Position numbers and translations under genes: made by a program. The notes beneath the pieces were generated by a model. The model did no database searches. It was not told the origin of the DNA and saw nothing but the letters and a program-made list of their open reading frames with translations. A DNA stretch of 26,301 nucleotides from Phoronis australis (Eukaryota > Phoronida > Phoronidae), in NCBI GenBank assembly GCA_002633005.1, contig NMRA01000191.1, positions 706,077 to 732,377 on the forward strand, written 5' to 3'. Below are positions 8,511 to 18,137 of this stretch, in pieces (positions within the stretch are counted from its first letter, which is position 1; each line of letters starts with the position of its first letter).

Positions 8511-8939
8511 TAGACCCTAGAATTTATATTGAGGGCGTGTGTCAGGTTTGGCGGGTGGTTTGAGGAAATTGTTAACAACAAGTGCCAGGAAACTTATTTA
8601 CTTGTGTTTTTGAATGATAAAACCCCAGTTTTACTTACTTATGATGCAAACTGGTGGCTGTCATTTGCTATCAACCCCTGTCATCTGTTGTCCGAGAAAC
8701 CGGGTGCGATTTCAGGTGGCTGTCAGACAGATTAAATTTGCCAAAAAAGTAGCTGGTAAGAGGCTTACTATGACCACATAGTTAGACTCTAGTGAGGACG
8801 AGCATTCTGAATCTGTAGTCAGACTTTTTCTTGCACTTGCAAGGAAGTGGTTATTTCGGGGAGAATATTGTCAAATTTGGCGTTTTTTGAAAATAGTTTT
8901 GTGCGCCGGGATTTTCTTGCCATGTATATTAACCGATCA

Positions 8940-9070
8940 GAAATCTGTACAGTTCGATAGAGTTTTAAACGGGCTTTCATAAGATATTTTTCATTGCTTG
9001 CTAGTGGTCATGATCGTAGTCGTCGTCCTCCCCATCGTCCTGTTTTCGCGTAATTTCGCCAACTGTCGCT
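8940..9070 (+). repeat. Diverged duplication, copy 2
   Basis: Partner of 8147-8430 (see there). Contiguous version without the roughly 160-bp interruption. Confidence 0.4.
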
Positions 9071-9957
9071 CCTCCGAGCGCTCTCGTTTTTCTTATTCTA
9101 TTTCGTAAACAAGATTTTTAATGTCTTTTTGTATCAGGACTGTGGGAGACCATCACTATGGCTGAATAGGTTATCATGAGTAAACATCAATTCTTACGTA
9201 ACAGTGACTGATTGTAGCCGTCTGCTGAGCTTGGCTAAAGTACATTATACATGTACAGGTGTAGTGTGTGCTCACTCGGTTCACTACAAAGCGTCTACAA
9301 GCTACGAGGGGAGAATGGCACCTCAACGCGACAGGTGAATAAGATTGGAGCTTTGGTTATAGGCTCCTTTATAGCCAGTCTGACGTCTTCGAGTACAAAA
9401 TTCTAACTAGTTTTAGTGATGGAATTCTCTCAAATTTTCGCCTTTTTCGTGATTTAATTGATTTATGAGTATAAAAAACACGTCAATTGTTGGCAAAATA
9501 CTGGCAAGAAAGTTACGTAACTCAAGCTGAACGTGAACTTGGAATCATGCTGAAGTCCAGGAGCGCGTATCTGTAGACTTGGAGTTAAAGCAATTAGGTG
9601 AAATTTTGATTTGTTCAGTTTAAAGAAATTTTGGTAATAATTGAGCTCACTATCACCCGTTCTCTCTTTTATCGAAATTTTTGTCCCAAATGGGAGGAAT
9701 CGTTAAATGGCTAATCAACTATTGTTTGGCATAAATCGCTAATAGTTAATGAAAACTTGGCTAAAATTTACATTATTTTATTAACCTGTAATTTACTTTT
9801 TTAGTGCATTGCACAACTTTATTAAAGTCCACGCATATTCGATCTTGAGATTAAGCATGATTTCAAGTTTACACCAGCAGCACAGTAAATCTAATGCCAG
9901 ATTCTTACTGAAATGTAGTTTTAAACTGCTAGGAGTTTCCGAGTCTGCTATAGAGAA
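9071..9957. other. No gene seen
   Basis: AT-rich, no open frame with recognisable product, no structured repeat noticed. Confidence 0.35.
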
Positions 9958-10030
9958 GGCAGTGTGGCATTGTGCGAAGAGTGCTCGCATTCTTTCCTCG
10001 TCGTGGGTTCGAGACCAGCAGGGGCACATT
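9958..10030 (+). repeat. tRNA-like segment (SINE head), copy 1
   Basis: A perfect B-box (GGTTCGAGACC, 10006-10016) lies 30 bp after an A-box-like TGGCATTGTGC (9965-9975), the spacing of RNA polymerase III promoters in tRNA-derived SINEs. The acceptor and anticodon stems do not form, so it is not a functional tRNA gene. The SINE body and ends are not defined. Confidence 0.4.
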
Positions 10031-10384
10031 GTAGACGCTTGAGTCAGGTCTCTCGCTTCTCATCTCGGTTTTAATGGTATATTATTGAAATATAAAATGG
10101 TTGCAGGTGATCAGTGCATTGTGAATTTCTGATCATATGTTCGACTGAGTTTTGATGGCATGTTGCAGTTACCAAAGCCATCATTTGATGGCTTCATTTT
10201 AATTTTGTCATTTTGTTTATAATAGAATCTTCACGCGAGACGGGGGAGCCAGACAACCAGCGATTTCTCTTCAGAATTAGTCAACAACTCCCTCAATTAC
10301 AATGTTCATCCTTTATACACACCGATCCTTTGCCGTGGCTGGATGCCGCGAATAGATACGTTTTCTTTTCCAGTGTTAGAGACA

Positions 10385-10550
10385 CTGGTCGTGTTTTGAC
10401 GAAGTTTTGCACAAGGGTGTAGGGCATGCTGCTTGTTAATCTGTCCTTACCCCAGGAACAAGGAGACGTTTTCAGTATATTAGGGAAGCGTGTTTCCACT
10501 TGATAGTCTTGATAACTGACTGACATATTTCAATGAAACTTAACGCAATA
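10385..10550 (+). repeat. Outlying copy of the array-type repeat
   Basis: The stretch with GCACAAGGGTG (near 10409) and, 130 bp later, ATTTCAATGAAA (10527-10538) follows the same order as 20239-20360, where GCACAAGGGTG is followed about 110 bp later by ATTTCAATGAAA. This suggests a dispersed family to which the intron array belongs. Confidence 0.4.
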
Positions 10551-11641
10551 CAATGCTCCGACAAAATTCGACTGCTGAGAGAACTTGACCTCTGCAGAGC
10601 CTACTATATATGTGACTATGTTAGTTTTGACAAGCGGCTTTTGACGTATTTGTGGTACACGGGAAGAGCGTTATGGAATGATATCAAGAAAAGATAGTGA
10701 AAGATCTCAAAGAACAACAATGACACAGAAGTATGTGGCGGCAATGTTCTAGTACCAAACGGTTTTTGTCGTATTTAACCTCAGCAGCAAAATCTAGGGG
10801 ATGTGAGTCCATTTTGGAGATGATCCGGGTAACTACCAGTTTTCTGCAGGTACCAAGAATTACTGGCCGTTGTCATCATTGTTCTTCATGAAAATATGTA
10901 GACTAGACCTGCCATCTTTTCGATGCCTGCTGGTGTGTCCCCATGTGGCGTGCTTTTCTTAGTGGCAAATTTTGAAAACTGTAAATAGTTTTTATTTGAT
11001 ATCAGTTTTAAACTTTGAGATACCAACGCCTTTTGTCCATCTGAGTGACCATTACAGCTACTATACCCATTGTGGTACAACTGTTATATCCTTGTACCTT
11101 ACTGTACACGAAACTTATATTTACTGTTGAGGTGAACTACAGACGAAAGTTTGTTGATAGTTGTAAATGTGTTTGTTTATTATTTGTCACATTTGGCGTT
11201 GTAACGTTGATTTGGCATCTAAAAGAAACTTCGATCAATAATGTTGTTTCTGCAAAATTACCTTGACCTTGCGGTGACAAATACTGGCTAAAACAGGACA
11301 ACTGGTTGCTCGGATGTTTCACTGAAAAGCAAGTAGTTGGTGTACTCGTTCCGAAACATGTATCTAAAAACCACAGTGCTTAGTTAGGAAAGTGTTCACT
11401 ACTGTAAAAGCAGAGATTGCAATCCATTGAGTAGAACAGTATTATTACAGCAGTATACGTAGCCACTCGCCCAACAGGCAATGGAAACTAAAAAGACGAT
11501 GGGCGAGTTGAAGTTCACTAGCTGATGGCCCAGGTGATGAGCGAATGTTTAGAATGACGTAGGGTGTTCAAACGAATAAATATCTTTTGTACCACAATAT
11601 TAGCCTCGAATAGCAAATACAACCGTGTAATAACCCATAAA
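10551..11641. other. No gene seen
   Basis: No recognisable coding or RNA gene. One 9-bp-stem inverted repeat, ACTCGCCCA at 11465-11473 and TGGGCGAGT at 11500-11508, is noted. Confidence 0.35.
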
Positions 11642-11663
11642 GTTATCTCACTAGTGAGATAAC
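11642..11663. repeat. Perfect 22-bp palindrome
   Basis: The sequence reads the same on both strands over all 22 bases, with CTAG at its centre. It lies 23 bp downstream (minus-strand sense) of a tRNA-like B-box, so it may be part of a SINE body. Confidence 0.8.
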
Positions 11664-11674
11664 ATTTTTGCGGG

Positions 11675-11750
11675 AAACCGAGGCCGGATTCGAACCCGGG
11701 CCTCAAGAGTTGCGAGTCGCCGACTTTACCACTACACCACTCAGCAGCTG
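11675..11750 (-). repeat. tRNA-like segment (SINE head), copy 2
   Basis: On the minus strand an A-box TGGTGTAGTGG (11739-11729) and a perfect B-box GGTTCGAATCC (11696-11686) are separated by 32 bp. The T-arm pairs only partly and I could not form a normal anticodon arm, so a tRNA-derived SINE or tRNA pseudogene is more likely than a tRNA gene. Downstream is the 22-bp palindrome. Confidence 0.5.
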
Positions 11751-11759
11751 ACGTCATCA

Positions 11760-12446
11760 AACGTGAAAATAGAATACTTAAATGAGCACGTGCAACAATC
11801 GCATGTTCAGCAAAGGGCATTGTACCGACATTTATACGCTATGAGAAATAAGACGCATAATTTTCATAAAAACGATTTCTTAATTCTGTGAAATTTTTCT
11901 CTCGTGTTCTCTCACTTGTAAATCACCGATCTCCAGTTTGAATGCGGGCATCGTGTCGTCGGGATCCTTCAACTTGAGCATTATACTCAGTTACTATCGG
12001 TAACCTACTTTAGCAAACGATGTTTTCCCGGTCGAAGCTTAGCGTGATAAAATGTATAAAAGCTATAATAGTTGCTAAACCTTAATTTACAGATTCACTT
12101 TGTTTCTATTTCGTTTAAATTTTTAATTGGTTTTGACAAAAATAATTCTCCAAAATCCACTCGGGCTCTAGATAACGGGGGATAACGACTTCGCCATGTA
12201 ATAATATATATTTCTCCAACATTTATCTCGTTGGTGATACATAGTAAGCACGTGGATATCAATGCGCGTGCAAGTATTCACTTTCAACGACTATTCACCG
12301 TAACTGGACACCTGTGGTCCGACACCTGGACGCTGCTCGTTACGTAAACATCATAGGCTTATGGTGCCTAGATTAAAGTTCATAGTTTGCTTGACGGATG
12401 CGTGTGCCCCGGTCACTCGTCTGGTGCGGACTCTGCTGCCATGACT
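11760..12446. other. No gene seen
   Basis: Contains the 60-bp dispersed block at 12142-12201 and the left flank of the retrotransposon; otherwise nothing recognisable. Confidence 0.35.
12142..12201 (-). repeat. Dispersed 60-bp block, copy 2
   Basis: Inverted copy of 2815-2874, with one internal difference cluster (CCCCCGTTATC versus CCCCTTTTATC). The flanks are unrelated between copies. Confidence 0.6.
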
Positions 12447-12549
12447 TGTAGTAATACTGAAAAGACAAGATGAAGGATGAACTCGTTTTTATTATATCCA
12501 AAGGGGGTCACTAGCATATAGTAGTTTCTTAAGGGGAGACAACTCTACA
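12447..12549 (-). repeat. 3' LTR (103 bp)
   Basis: Begins TGTAGTAATACTGA and ends AACTCTACA on the plus strand, with inverted TGTAG/CTACA termini. Compared with the other LTR it has 10 extra bases (AAAGGGGGTC, about 12500-12509). Very short for a Gypsy LTR. Confidence 0.9.
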
Positions 12550-12558
12550 CTTTCCCCC
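12550..12558 (-). other. Polypurine tract
   Basis: On the minus strand GGGGGAAAG directly precedes the 3' LTR, the expected place and composition for the plus-strand primer of reverse transcription. Confidence 0.75.
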
Positions 12559-12678
12559 GAGTTGATACAACAATCCACGAAATGTTTATCAACTGAAGTT
12601 GACCATTGACTTACTTTAAATGTCACAACAACTTAAAATGAACTTATAGTCTAACTACACAACTTCATTACATTCCGT

Positions 12679-14172
12679 TCACAAGTCCAACTTGACCACG
12701 GGTTTCGGTACCTGGGCTGATCGTCTTAACACAGGTTTTCCCGGACTAGATGACACTTCGGATGTCGGTGTTTGCGACACTGCTGGTGTTGGTAATGTCG
12801 GCGACTGGGCAACAGGTTTTTCGGCGGTTGTTCCAGAATGCACGAGAAATGCTCGGTTTCTACGTATCTGAGTCCCATTATCTGTGAGAACTTGGTACGA
12901 TCGAGGCGAGGACAATCGCTGCTGGATCTCCCCGAACTTGTTTTTATCACGAATCCACGCATTGTCACCGGTGGAAAGAACAGGCAAGTTAACCGTTCTG
13001 TGACGTTTGTCAAAGTTCGACTTGTTACACAATCTGTCCTTCCTCTCCCATGTTTGTAAGGTTTTGTTGTCAATGTTCGCACGTTCTTGCAGAGCTTCCA
13101 TAGTTGTTGGCAAAGTGGTCCGTAGACGTCTTGACATCACAAGCTGACTGGGTGCTAACCCGTTACGCAATAGTGTGGAACGGTAAGCTAGAAGTCCAAG
13201 AAATGGGTCTGCATTTTTCTAAGAATGTAGACGTCTTATCTCGAACCAACGTGAGAAATAGTCTACGACGAGGACATAGTGAACGCCGTCAAGTTCAAAG
13301 AGGTCAGATGCAACCCGCTCCCAGGCACGGTCAGGAAAGGCCGAGGGTAGAAGGGGTTCTTTCTGTTCAACTCGATTCTGCGCACATGTGGGACACTGTT
13401 TGCACATGTTTTCTATAATCGAGCTAACTAGAGGCCACCACACGCTTTGCATGGCTCGACCTCGACATTTTGTGATACCAAAGTGGCCTTGATGAATCTG
13501 GTCCAATACTTCCAATTGGAGGGACTTAGGTATGACGATTCGATCGTCATACATGAGCAGATCATCAGTTAAGGTTAAGTGATTGCGGTTGTTAAAGTAG
13601 GGTTTTAGTAAAGGTTGATCAGAAGGAAACGCAGGCCAACCATGTCTACAGACGTCAATGACTTGCATGCAAACAGGATCTTCTGCTTGAGCATGTTTGA
13701 TTTCGAGTAAGCGAGCCTGAGTGACAGGGAGATGGCTCATGGTAAAACGCGCCTGGTCTTCGACCTCGCTGATGAAGGTTTCATCTTCAGAGGTCAAAGA
13801 GTCCACAGTGGCTCGTGGCAATGCATTAGCAATGATTTGACGCTTGCCTTGCACATAACAAACCGCAGGATTGTACCTCATGAGTCTGAGTCTAAAGCGT
13901 AGAATCCTTGGTGGAAGCTTAGAGAGATCTTTAGAAGATAAAAGGGGAACCAAGGGTTTATGGTCCGTTTCTAGAGTAAATTCTAGACCAAGGATGTATG
14001 GTGCAAATTTCTCACAAGCCCAGGTTGAGGCCAGGGCCTCCTTCTCGATCACGGCATATCGTTTCTCTGTGTCTGACAAGGCACGTGAGGCGAAGTATAT
14101 AGGTCGTCGATGACCATCGTGTTCTTGCAAAAGAACGGCCCCAAGACCTGACTGTGACGCATCTGCCGCCAC
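12679..14172 (-). pseudogene. pol 3' part: RNase H and integrase, with the integrase core deleted
   Basis: From 14172 leftward, RNase H begins with MAADASQSGLGAVLLQ (catalytic Asp4), then EKEALASTWACEKF and TDHKPL (Asp70). The usual final D-A-L-S-R motif reads NALPR here (residue 116), so a catalytic Asp is replaced. The integrase zinc domain follows (H227, H230, C260, C263), then the first catalytic Asp in ASDLFELDG (residue 290) and VVDYFSRWFE. At about 13221-13219 the frame hits TAG and jumps to sequence from the end of the integrase core (LLAYRST at about 13190, then NGLAPSQL), in the same frame. The segment with the second Asp and the Glu of the D,D-35-E triad is therefore missing. The C-terminal region ends at 12679 with a Pro/Ser/Thr-rich tail. 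Confidence 0.9.
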
Positions 14173-15540
14173 TATAGTCTTTCACGTAGGGTCATAGTGA
14201 GCGAGAGTTGCAGAAGAGATAAGGAACTCTTTGACCTTATCAAAGGAAATCTGTTGAGGCTCCCCCAGAACCATGACTGATCCTTGCGAAGGAGTTGACG
14301 TAAGGGCTTATTGACATCAGCTAATTGCGGCACAAATTTTGCCAACTGGTTAACCATGCCCTGGAACCTTTGCAGGTCAGTTATAGTGGTAGGAGGTGGA
14401 AAGTAACGGATTGTGTGAACTTTATCAGGATCGGCCTTGATGCCATCCTTGGCAATGACATGACCCAAAAAGGTCATTCTACTTTTGGAGAACTCACTTT
14501 TCTCTTTATTGAGTGTGATACCTGCGTCTTGTAAGCGACTTAGAGCTGCTCTGACATGATTGTCATGCTCCTTTTTAGTAGCGCCATGTACCAGAATGTC
14601 GTCCATGTGACAGATGGTCCCTTCACGACCAGATAAGAGCGACGACATTTGTCTTTGGAATATTTATGGCGCCGAGCTGATTCCGAAAGGCAGTCGATTA
14701 AATCTATATCTCCCGAGAGGGGATATGAATGTTGTAAGGTCTTTAGAGTTCTCGTGTAGGGCAATTTGCCAGAATCCAGAGTTGGCATCTAGTTTGCTAA
14801 AGACAGTGCTGTCTTTCAAACACGCCAAGTGTTCGTCTACGCTCGACATAGGATGGACCTCTCTGAGTACATGTTTGTTCAATGGTGTAAGATCGACACA
14901 TATGCGTACCTTCCCATTGGATTTAAGGACGCATACAATGCCCGAGCACCATTCTGTAGGATGTTCTACTTTGGAAATGATACCATTGGCTTCCATGGTT
15001 GCCAGTTCCTGCTCGACCGCAGGAAGTAGGGGGTGAGGAACGCGGCGAGCAGTACAAAGACTTACTGGCTGAGCTTCTGGCTTCAGTTTAATTTCATAGG
15101 GAGTTGTCAGGCAACCTAAACCCTTAAAGAGCTTAGGGAATTCCTTACGGAAATCAGGAGAAGTATTCAATTCATATACCTCAGCTGATGGTGTGAGAAG
15201 GTTCTCACAGGTTTGCTTACTTAACAAGTTACAATGCTGGTTGCTCATGACATAGATGTTTTCAGAGAATTTATTTCCACTGATTTCCAACTGAGCATTA
15301 GGGATCATTCCCTTGATACTACCGGCACCTCGGCAGTTGAGGAGATTAGAGATTGGCTCTACAGGATCTAGCCCTGACAACTTGTAACTGACCACAGTGA
15401 TATCTGCTCCATTATCGAGTTTAAAACTCGTAAGGTTCCCGTTAACCTCGATATCAGCTGACCAATACTTTTTATTGGATTGAGAGATTGTACCGAGGAA
15501 CATGGGAACTTCGTCCATATTTGAATGGTGATCTGTTTGG
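14172..15540 (-). pseudogene. pol 5' part: protease and reverse transcriptase
   Basis: An open frame from 15518 gives an aspartic-protease motif FKLDNGADIT (DNGA at 15416-15405 where DTGA or DSGA is usual). Reverse transcriptase follows: EWCSGIVCVLKSNGKVRICVD, LDANSGFWQIAL (first catalytic Asp) and FNRLPFGISSAP. A stop codon at 14666-14664 interrupts the protein, and the same frame continues with the HMDDILVHG box (HMDD at 14609-14598, the YxDD position) and the thumb region TFLGHVIAKDGIKADPDK. Near 14265, in a run of C/G, the frame is lost and switches toward that of the RNase H segment at 14172. The enzyme would copy element RNA into DNA, but this copy cannot encode an intact protein. The upstream limit is approximate because the gag frame overlaps. 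Confidence 0.92.
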
Positions 15541-16402
15541 ATCTCATGAGTATGAGTGGGTTTATGAGTGGATCTACATACCGGGGATAAATGACCTTTT
15601 TTGCCACAGTTCCCGCAAGTAGAGTCCTTGGCAGTACAATATTCACGATCATGCGGGGGCTATTTCCACAGTATGAACACTGTTTGTGCTTGTTTGTATA
15701 ACCTGTTTTAGGTTTATCTTTATGCTGTCGGGGGTTTCCCTTACCGGACTTCTGCTTATTAGCCTTTACACCATACTTACGGAAGCTAGTCACTGTATCA
15801 CATGACTGAGTTTTTTCGTGAGGAGCCATGGTTTTCTTATGAATTTGAGAAACTTCCCTGGCTCTCAGGCACTCGATAACTCTTGTGGGTGTTGGGACAG
15901 GTCTCTCGCGGAGAAGTCTATCTCGGCATGATGTATCAGTTGTGGCAATTACTAAACGATCACGTAACAGACTGTCGGATAATGTCCCGAATTCGCACGT
16001 TTGTGCCAGTTGTCGTAGTCTAGTTAGAAAATTGTCCACGCATTCGTCCGAATTTTGCACAGCAGTATTAAATTTATACCTTTCAAAGAGCACATTTTTC
16101 TGAGGCATGCAATGATTTCTCAGTGTGGTGAGTATGAGTTCCGGGTCTTTCTTATCCTCCGCTGATAGAGTCGGTAAGCGCTGCATTATTTTCTGACACG
16201 GCATGCCCATTACGGCGCACAGAGTAGCCGCAACTTGCAATTTACCGGATGCATTTGGCTCACCTTCAGCGGTTGTCAGTTTGGATTGCAGTTCTGTTGC
16301 AATGGAATAATACGCCCAAGACGCCTCAAAATCTTTCCAGTTTTCTGCTACCTCACCTTGAATGCTCATAGGAGCCGGTGGTGGTATTTGATATGTTGCC
16401 AT
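15368..16402 (-). pseudogene. gag (capsid and nucleocapsid) of the Gypsy/Mag element
   Basis: I prefer the ATG at 16402 (MATYQIPPPAPMSIQGEVAE), just inside the 5' LTR; the frame is open to 16465, but that extension lies in the LTR. The capsid part (about 16400-15880) has the Gypsy-gag-like pattern WKDFEASWAYYSIATEL and DNFLTRLRQLAQTCEFG. A basic stretch (KQKSGKGNPRQHKDKPK) and the first zinc knuckle start, CSYCG (near 15675), follow. Near 15655 a frameshift next to a CCCC/GGGG run breaks the knuckle; its second half and a second knuckle (CGNCGKKGHLSPVC, about 15618-15577) are in the other frame, which leads on to protease. From 15655 to 15368 the frame is therefore out of register. Confidence 0.88.
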
Positions 16403-16430
16403 TGTCTTTGCTTGCGTGATGTTGTCCGAT

Positions 16431-16448
16431 TTAAAACCGTTGTCACCA
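16431..16448 (-). other. Primer binding site candidate
   Basis: On the minus strand TGGTGACAACGG starts immediately after the 5' LTR. TGG at this place complements the CCA end of a tRNA primer. The tRNA species was not determined. Confidence 0.6.
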
Positions 16449-16541
16449 TGTAGTAATACTGACAAGACAAGATGGAGGATGAACTCGTTTCTATTCTATC
16501 CACTAGCATGCAGTAGTTTCTTAAGGGGAGACAACTCTACA
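16449..16541 (-). repeat. 5' LTR (93 bp)
   Basis: Same TGTAG..CTACA ends as 12447-12549 and about 94% identical outside a 10-base deletion. Right flank TGAGT is the likely target-site copy. Confidence 0.9.
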
Positions 16542-18042
16542 TGAGTGAGCTAGTTTTAACGAATGTTCTCAAAAATCAGTGTCACGCTTACAGCTCGGAA
16601 ATTACCTATTTAATTTAATGCCCACATGGATGTTCCACCCTCGCTGGAACAGAGGGTGCAAATAGTAGCTCAGCCTTGGGCCCCGGTTATCGTAGTTAAT
16701 CCGCCACTGCTCGCGTCTGAAATATTTTATAATCTTTTGCATTGTTATGGGCGAGAGTTCGCGGAAAATATTCCCAGTCTCCTACAGTGTAATTAGGCGT
16801 CTTAAGTCAGAATGAATTATTAGGTCGCATTCATTATTTTTTATCCAGTGTTGGAATTAACCGTTCTCAAATGAAAGTGACACCTGCTGTATTGGCTGGG
16901 CTTTTTGTGTTCTGTGTTGTATGTGAAGGTCAAAATGTCATTTGCTTGATTTTTGAGTCTGTTCCAACTCAAAGATTGCCAGCTTTTGACCCATTGACCC
17001 CTTGACCCCTTGCTCAGCCGTGGCTGTTGGCAAGCGGCAACTTGAATTTAGCAGAAAATTCACTTTGATTTTTTTTTAAATCTGGCTGGTCGACACCTAC
17101 TTTTCACCTGATGTATATAATGTGGTGAGTTTGGAAAGTCTGACTGTATTGTCTCTCAATTCGTAGTAATCCCTTGTGAACGGTGGTTTTAGGGTGAAAA
17201 CTGTTGACTTGGTGTAGTTTTGCTGTTTTTTTATTTATTTATTTTCTTTTGAAGTAGCTGACTGTATTTTCGGTAACGGTAAACATGGACAATTTGTGCA
17301 ATGTTTTTGAAGTCTTTGATCCAGTATACTGTTCATATTTCCAGGTTTTGTACATCATGTGGAGCAAACTGTTCAGTGGAGCCCAAAATCATCAAAAACT
17401 TTTGAGCGCCACCTTGATCTTCTCACACCCCATATATAGGTCACCTCACGTGACACAAGCCCAGACACATTGACATGTTTTCTCCTGACGCCAACTATAG
17501 AGGGCTTTTTCGAGTTATGCAACACTTGTCTGGGTCACTGTGTGGGCAAAGTAACCGTTAAGGAGATTCAGTTAGCCCAGCAAAGTTATAGTCAAGGCAG
17601 AAAGCCGATACTCTCCCATTCTGTAGGACTATGCTGTTTAACTGAAGTGTTGACGTCAGTTGGTCGAAGCTGATTCCATTCGGTATAAATTACAAAAAAC
17701 GGATTACTCGGGTCAGGTGAAAACTTGACACTGTCTTTTCAATGAATGGCATTCATTACTTACTGTAGTGACATGGAGGCATACAAACAAACTTTGTATT
17801 CAACACGTCCCCAGCCTCTTGGCCTGAATACCAATTAAACATCCTACAATTAGGGTTGGCGCTAGAGTTGTTCGCTATTGCCCTGAGTCCTTGGAACTCA
17901 GTAATTCAAGTAGAAGCCTTTCCAAAAAACTAGTTTACGGAGTACTTAAACTATTTATTAGACAAAGACTATTTATTTGCTGTTCTTAGGAAATACTGTC
18001 TCGAAATCCTGCCTTTGACAAACATTTGAATCTACATTTCAG
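16542..18042. other. Region upstream of the first visible lipoxygenase exon
   Basis: No confirmed exon. It contains a 7-bp-stem inverted repeat (CACCCTC 16636-16642, GAGGGTG 16652-16658), a short TTGACCCC run near 16994-17010, a T/A-rich stretch near 17060-17080 and 17225-17250, and a signal-peptide-like small frame (listed separately). The missing 5' coding exon of the lipoxygenase could lie here or beyond. Confidence 0.35.
16871..17005 (+). CDS. Small open frame with signal-peptide-like start; possible first exon
   Basis: A 44-codon frame starts MKVTPAVLAGLFVFCVVCEG: a Lys near the N-terminus, a hydrophobic core of about 13 residues and small residues where cleavage would fall. Possible donors lie inside it (GTATGT at about 16919 and GAAG|GTCAAA at about 16928). 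Neither gives the phase needed to join directly to the exon at 18043, so any link to the lipoxygenase gene would need another exon. It may equally be chance. Confidence 0.2.
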   Translation: MKVTPAVLAGLFVFCVVCEGQNVICLIFESVPTQRLPAFDPLTP

Positions 18043-18137
18043 GGTTTACGCAGCTGAAGTGGTTACAAGTGCTGGCTGGGGAACATCAGGCTGGAAAGGG
18101 ACGGGCACAAACGATAGTGTTCACCTGACGCTGCATG
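18043..18137 (+). CDS. Lipoxygenase exon: first half of the PLAT domain
   Basis: Acceptor TTTCAG ends at 18042 and donor GTGGGT starts at 18138. The first base completes a codon from an unseen upstream exon, and the exon ends one base into a codon (phase 1). The frame reads VYAAEVVTSAGWGTSGWKG then TGTNDSVHLTLHG, matching the opening strands of a PLAT/LH2 beta-sandwich, where G-T-D/N-D precedes a strand ending in L-x-G. PLAT domains bind calcium and membranes and precede the catalytic domain in animal lipoxygenases. The loop before GTND looks longer than in human 5-lipoxygenase. The upstream exon with the start codon was not identified. Confidence 0.85.

Larger units (their letters stand above)
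12447..16541 (-). mobile_element. Gypsy/Mag-type LTR retrotransposon, degenerate
   Basis: About 4.1 kb with LTRs at both ends, each bounded by TGTAG..CTACA. Genes read leftward in the order gag, protease, reverse transcriptase, RNase H, integrase, the order of Gypsy (Metaviridae) elements; no envelope gene is seen. The host flanks TGACT (12442-12446) and TGAGT (16542-16546) look like a 5-bp target duplication with one later change. Counting by eye, the LTRs differ at about 6 of 93 shared positions plus a 10-bp indel, so the insertion is not recent. Frame breaks, one or more stops and an integrase deletion make this copy non-autonomous. Confidence 0.93.

Noticed and set aside
9958-10030. A functional tRNA gene
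   Set aside because: B-box is perfect, but the A-box is weak and the acceptor stem does not pair.
11675-11750. A functional tRNA gene
   Set aside because: A- and B-boxes are good, but the T-stem has mismatches and no normal anticodon arm could be formed.
12679-16402. A retrovirus with an envelope gene
   Set aside because: After integrase the element ends within a few bases of the polypurine tract region; there is no room for or sign of an envelope gene.
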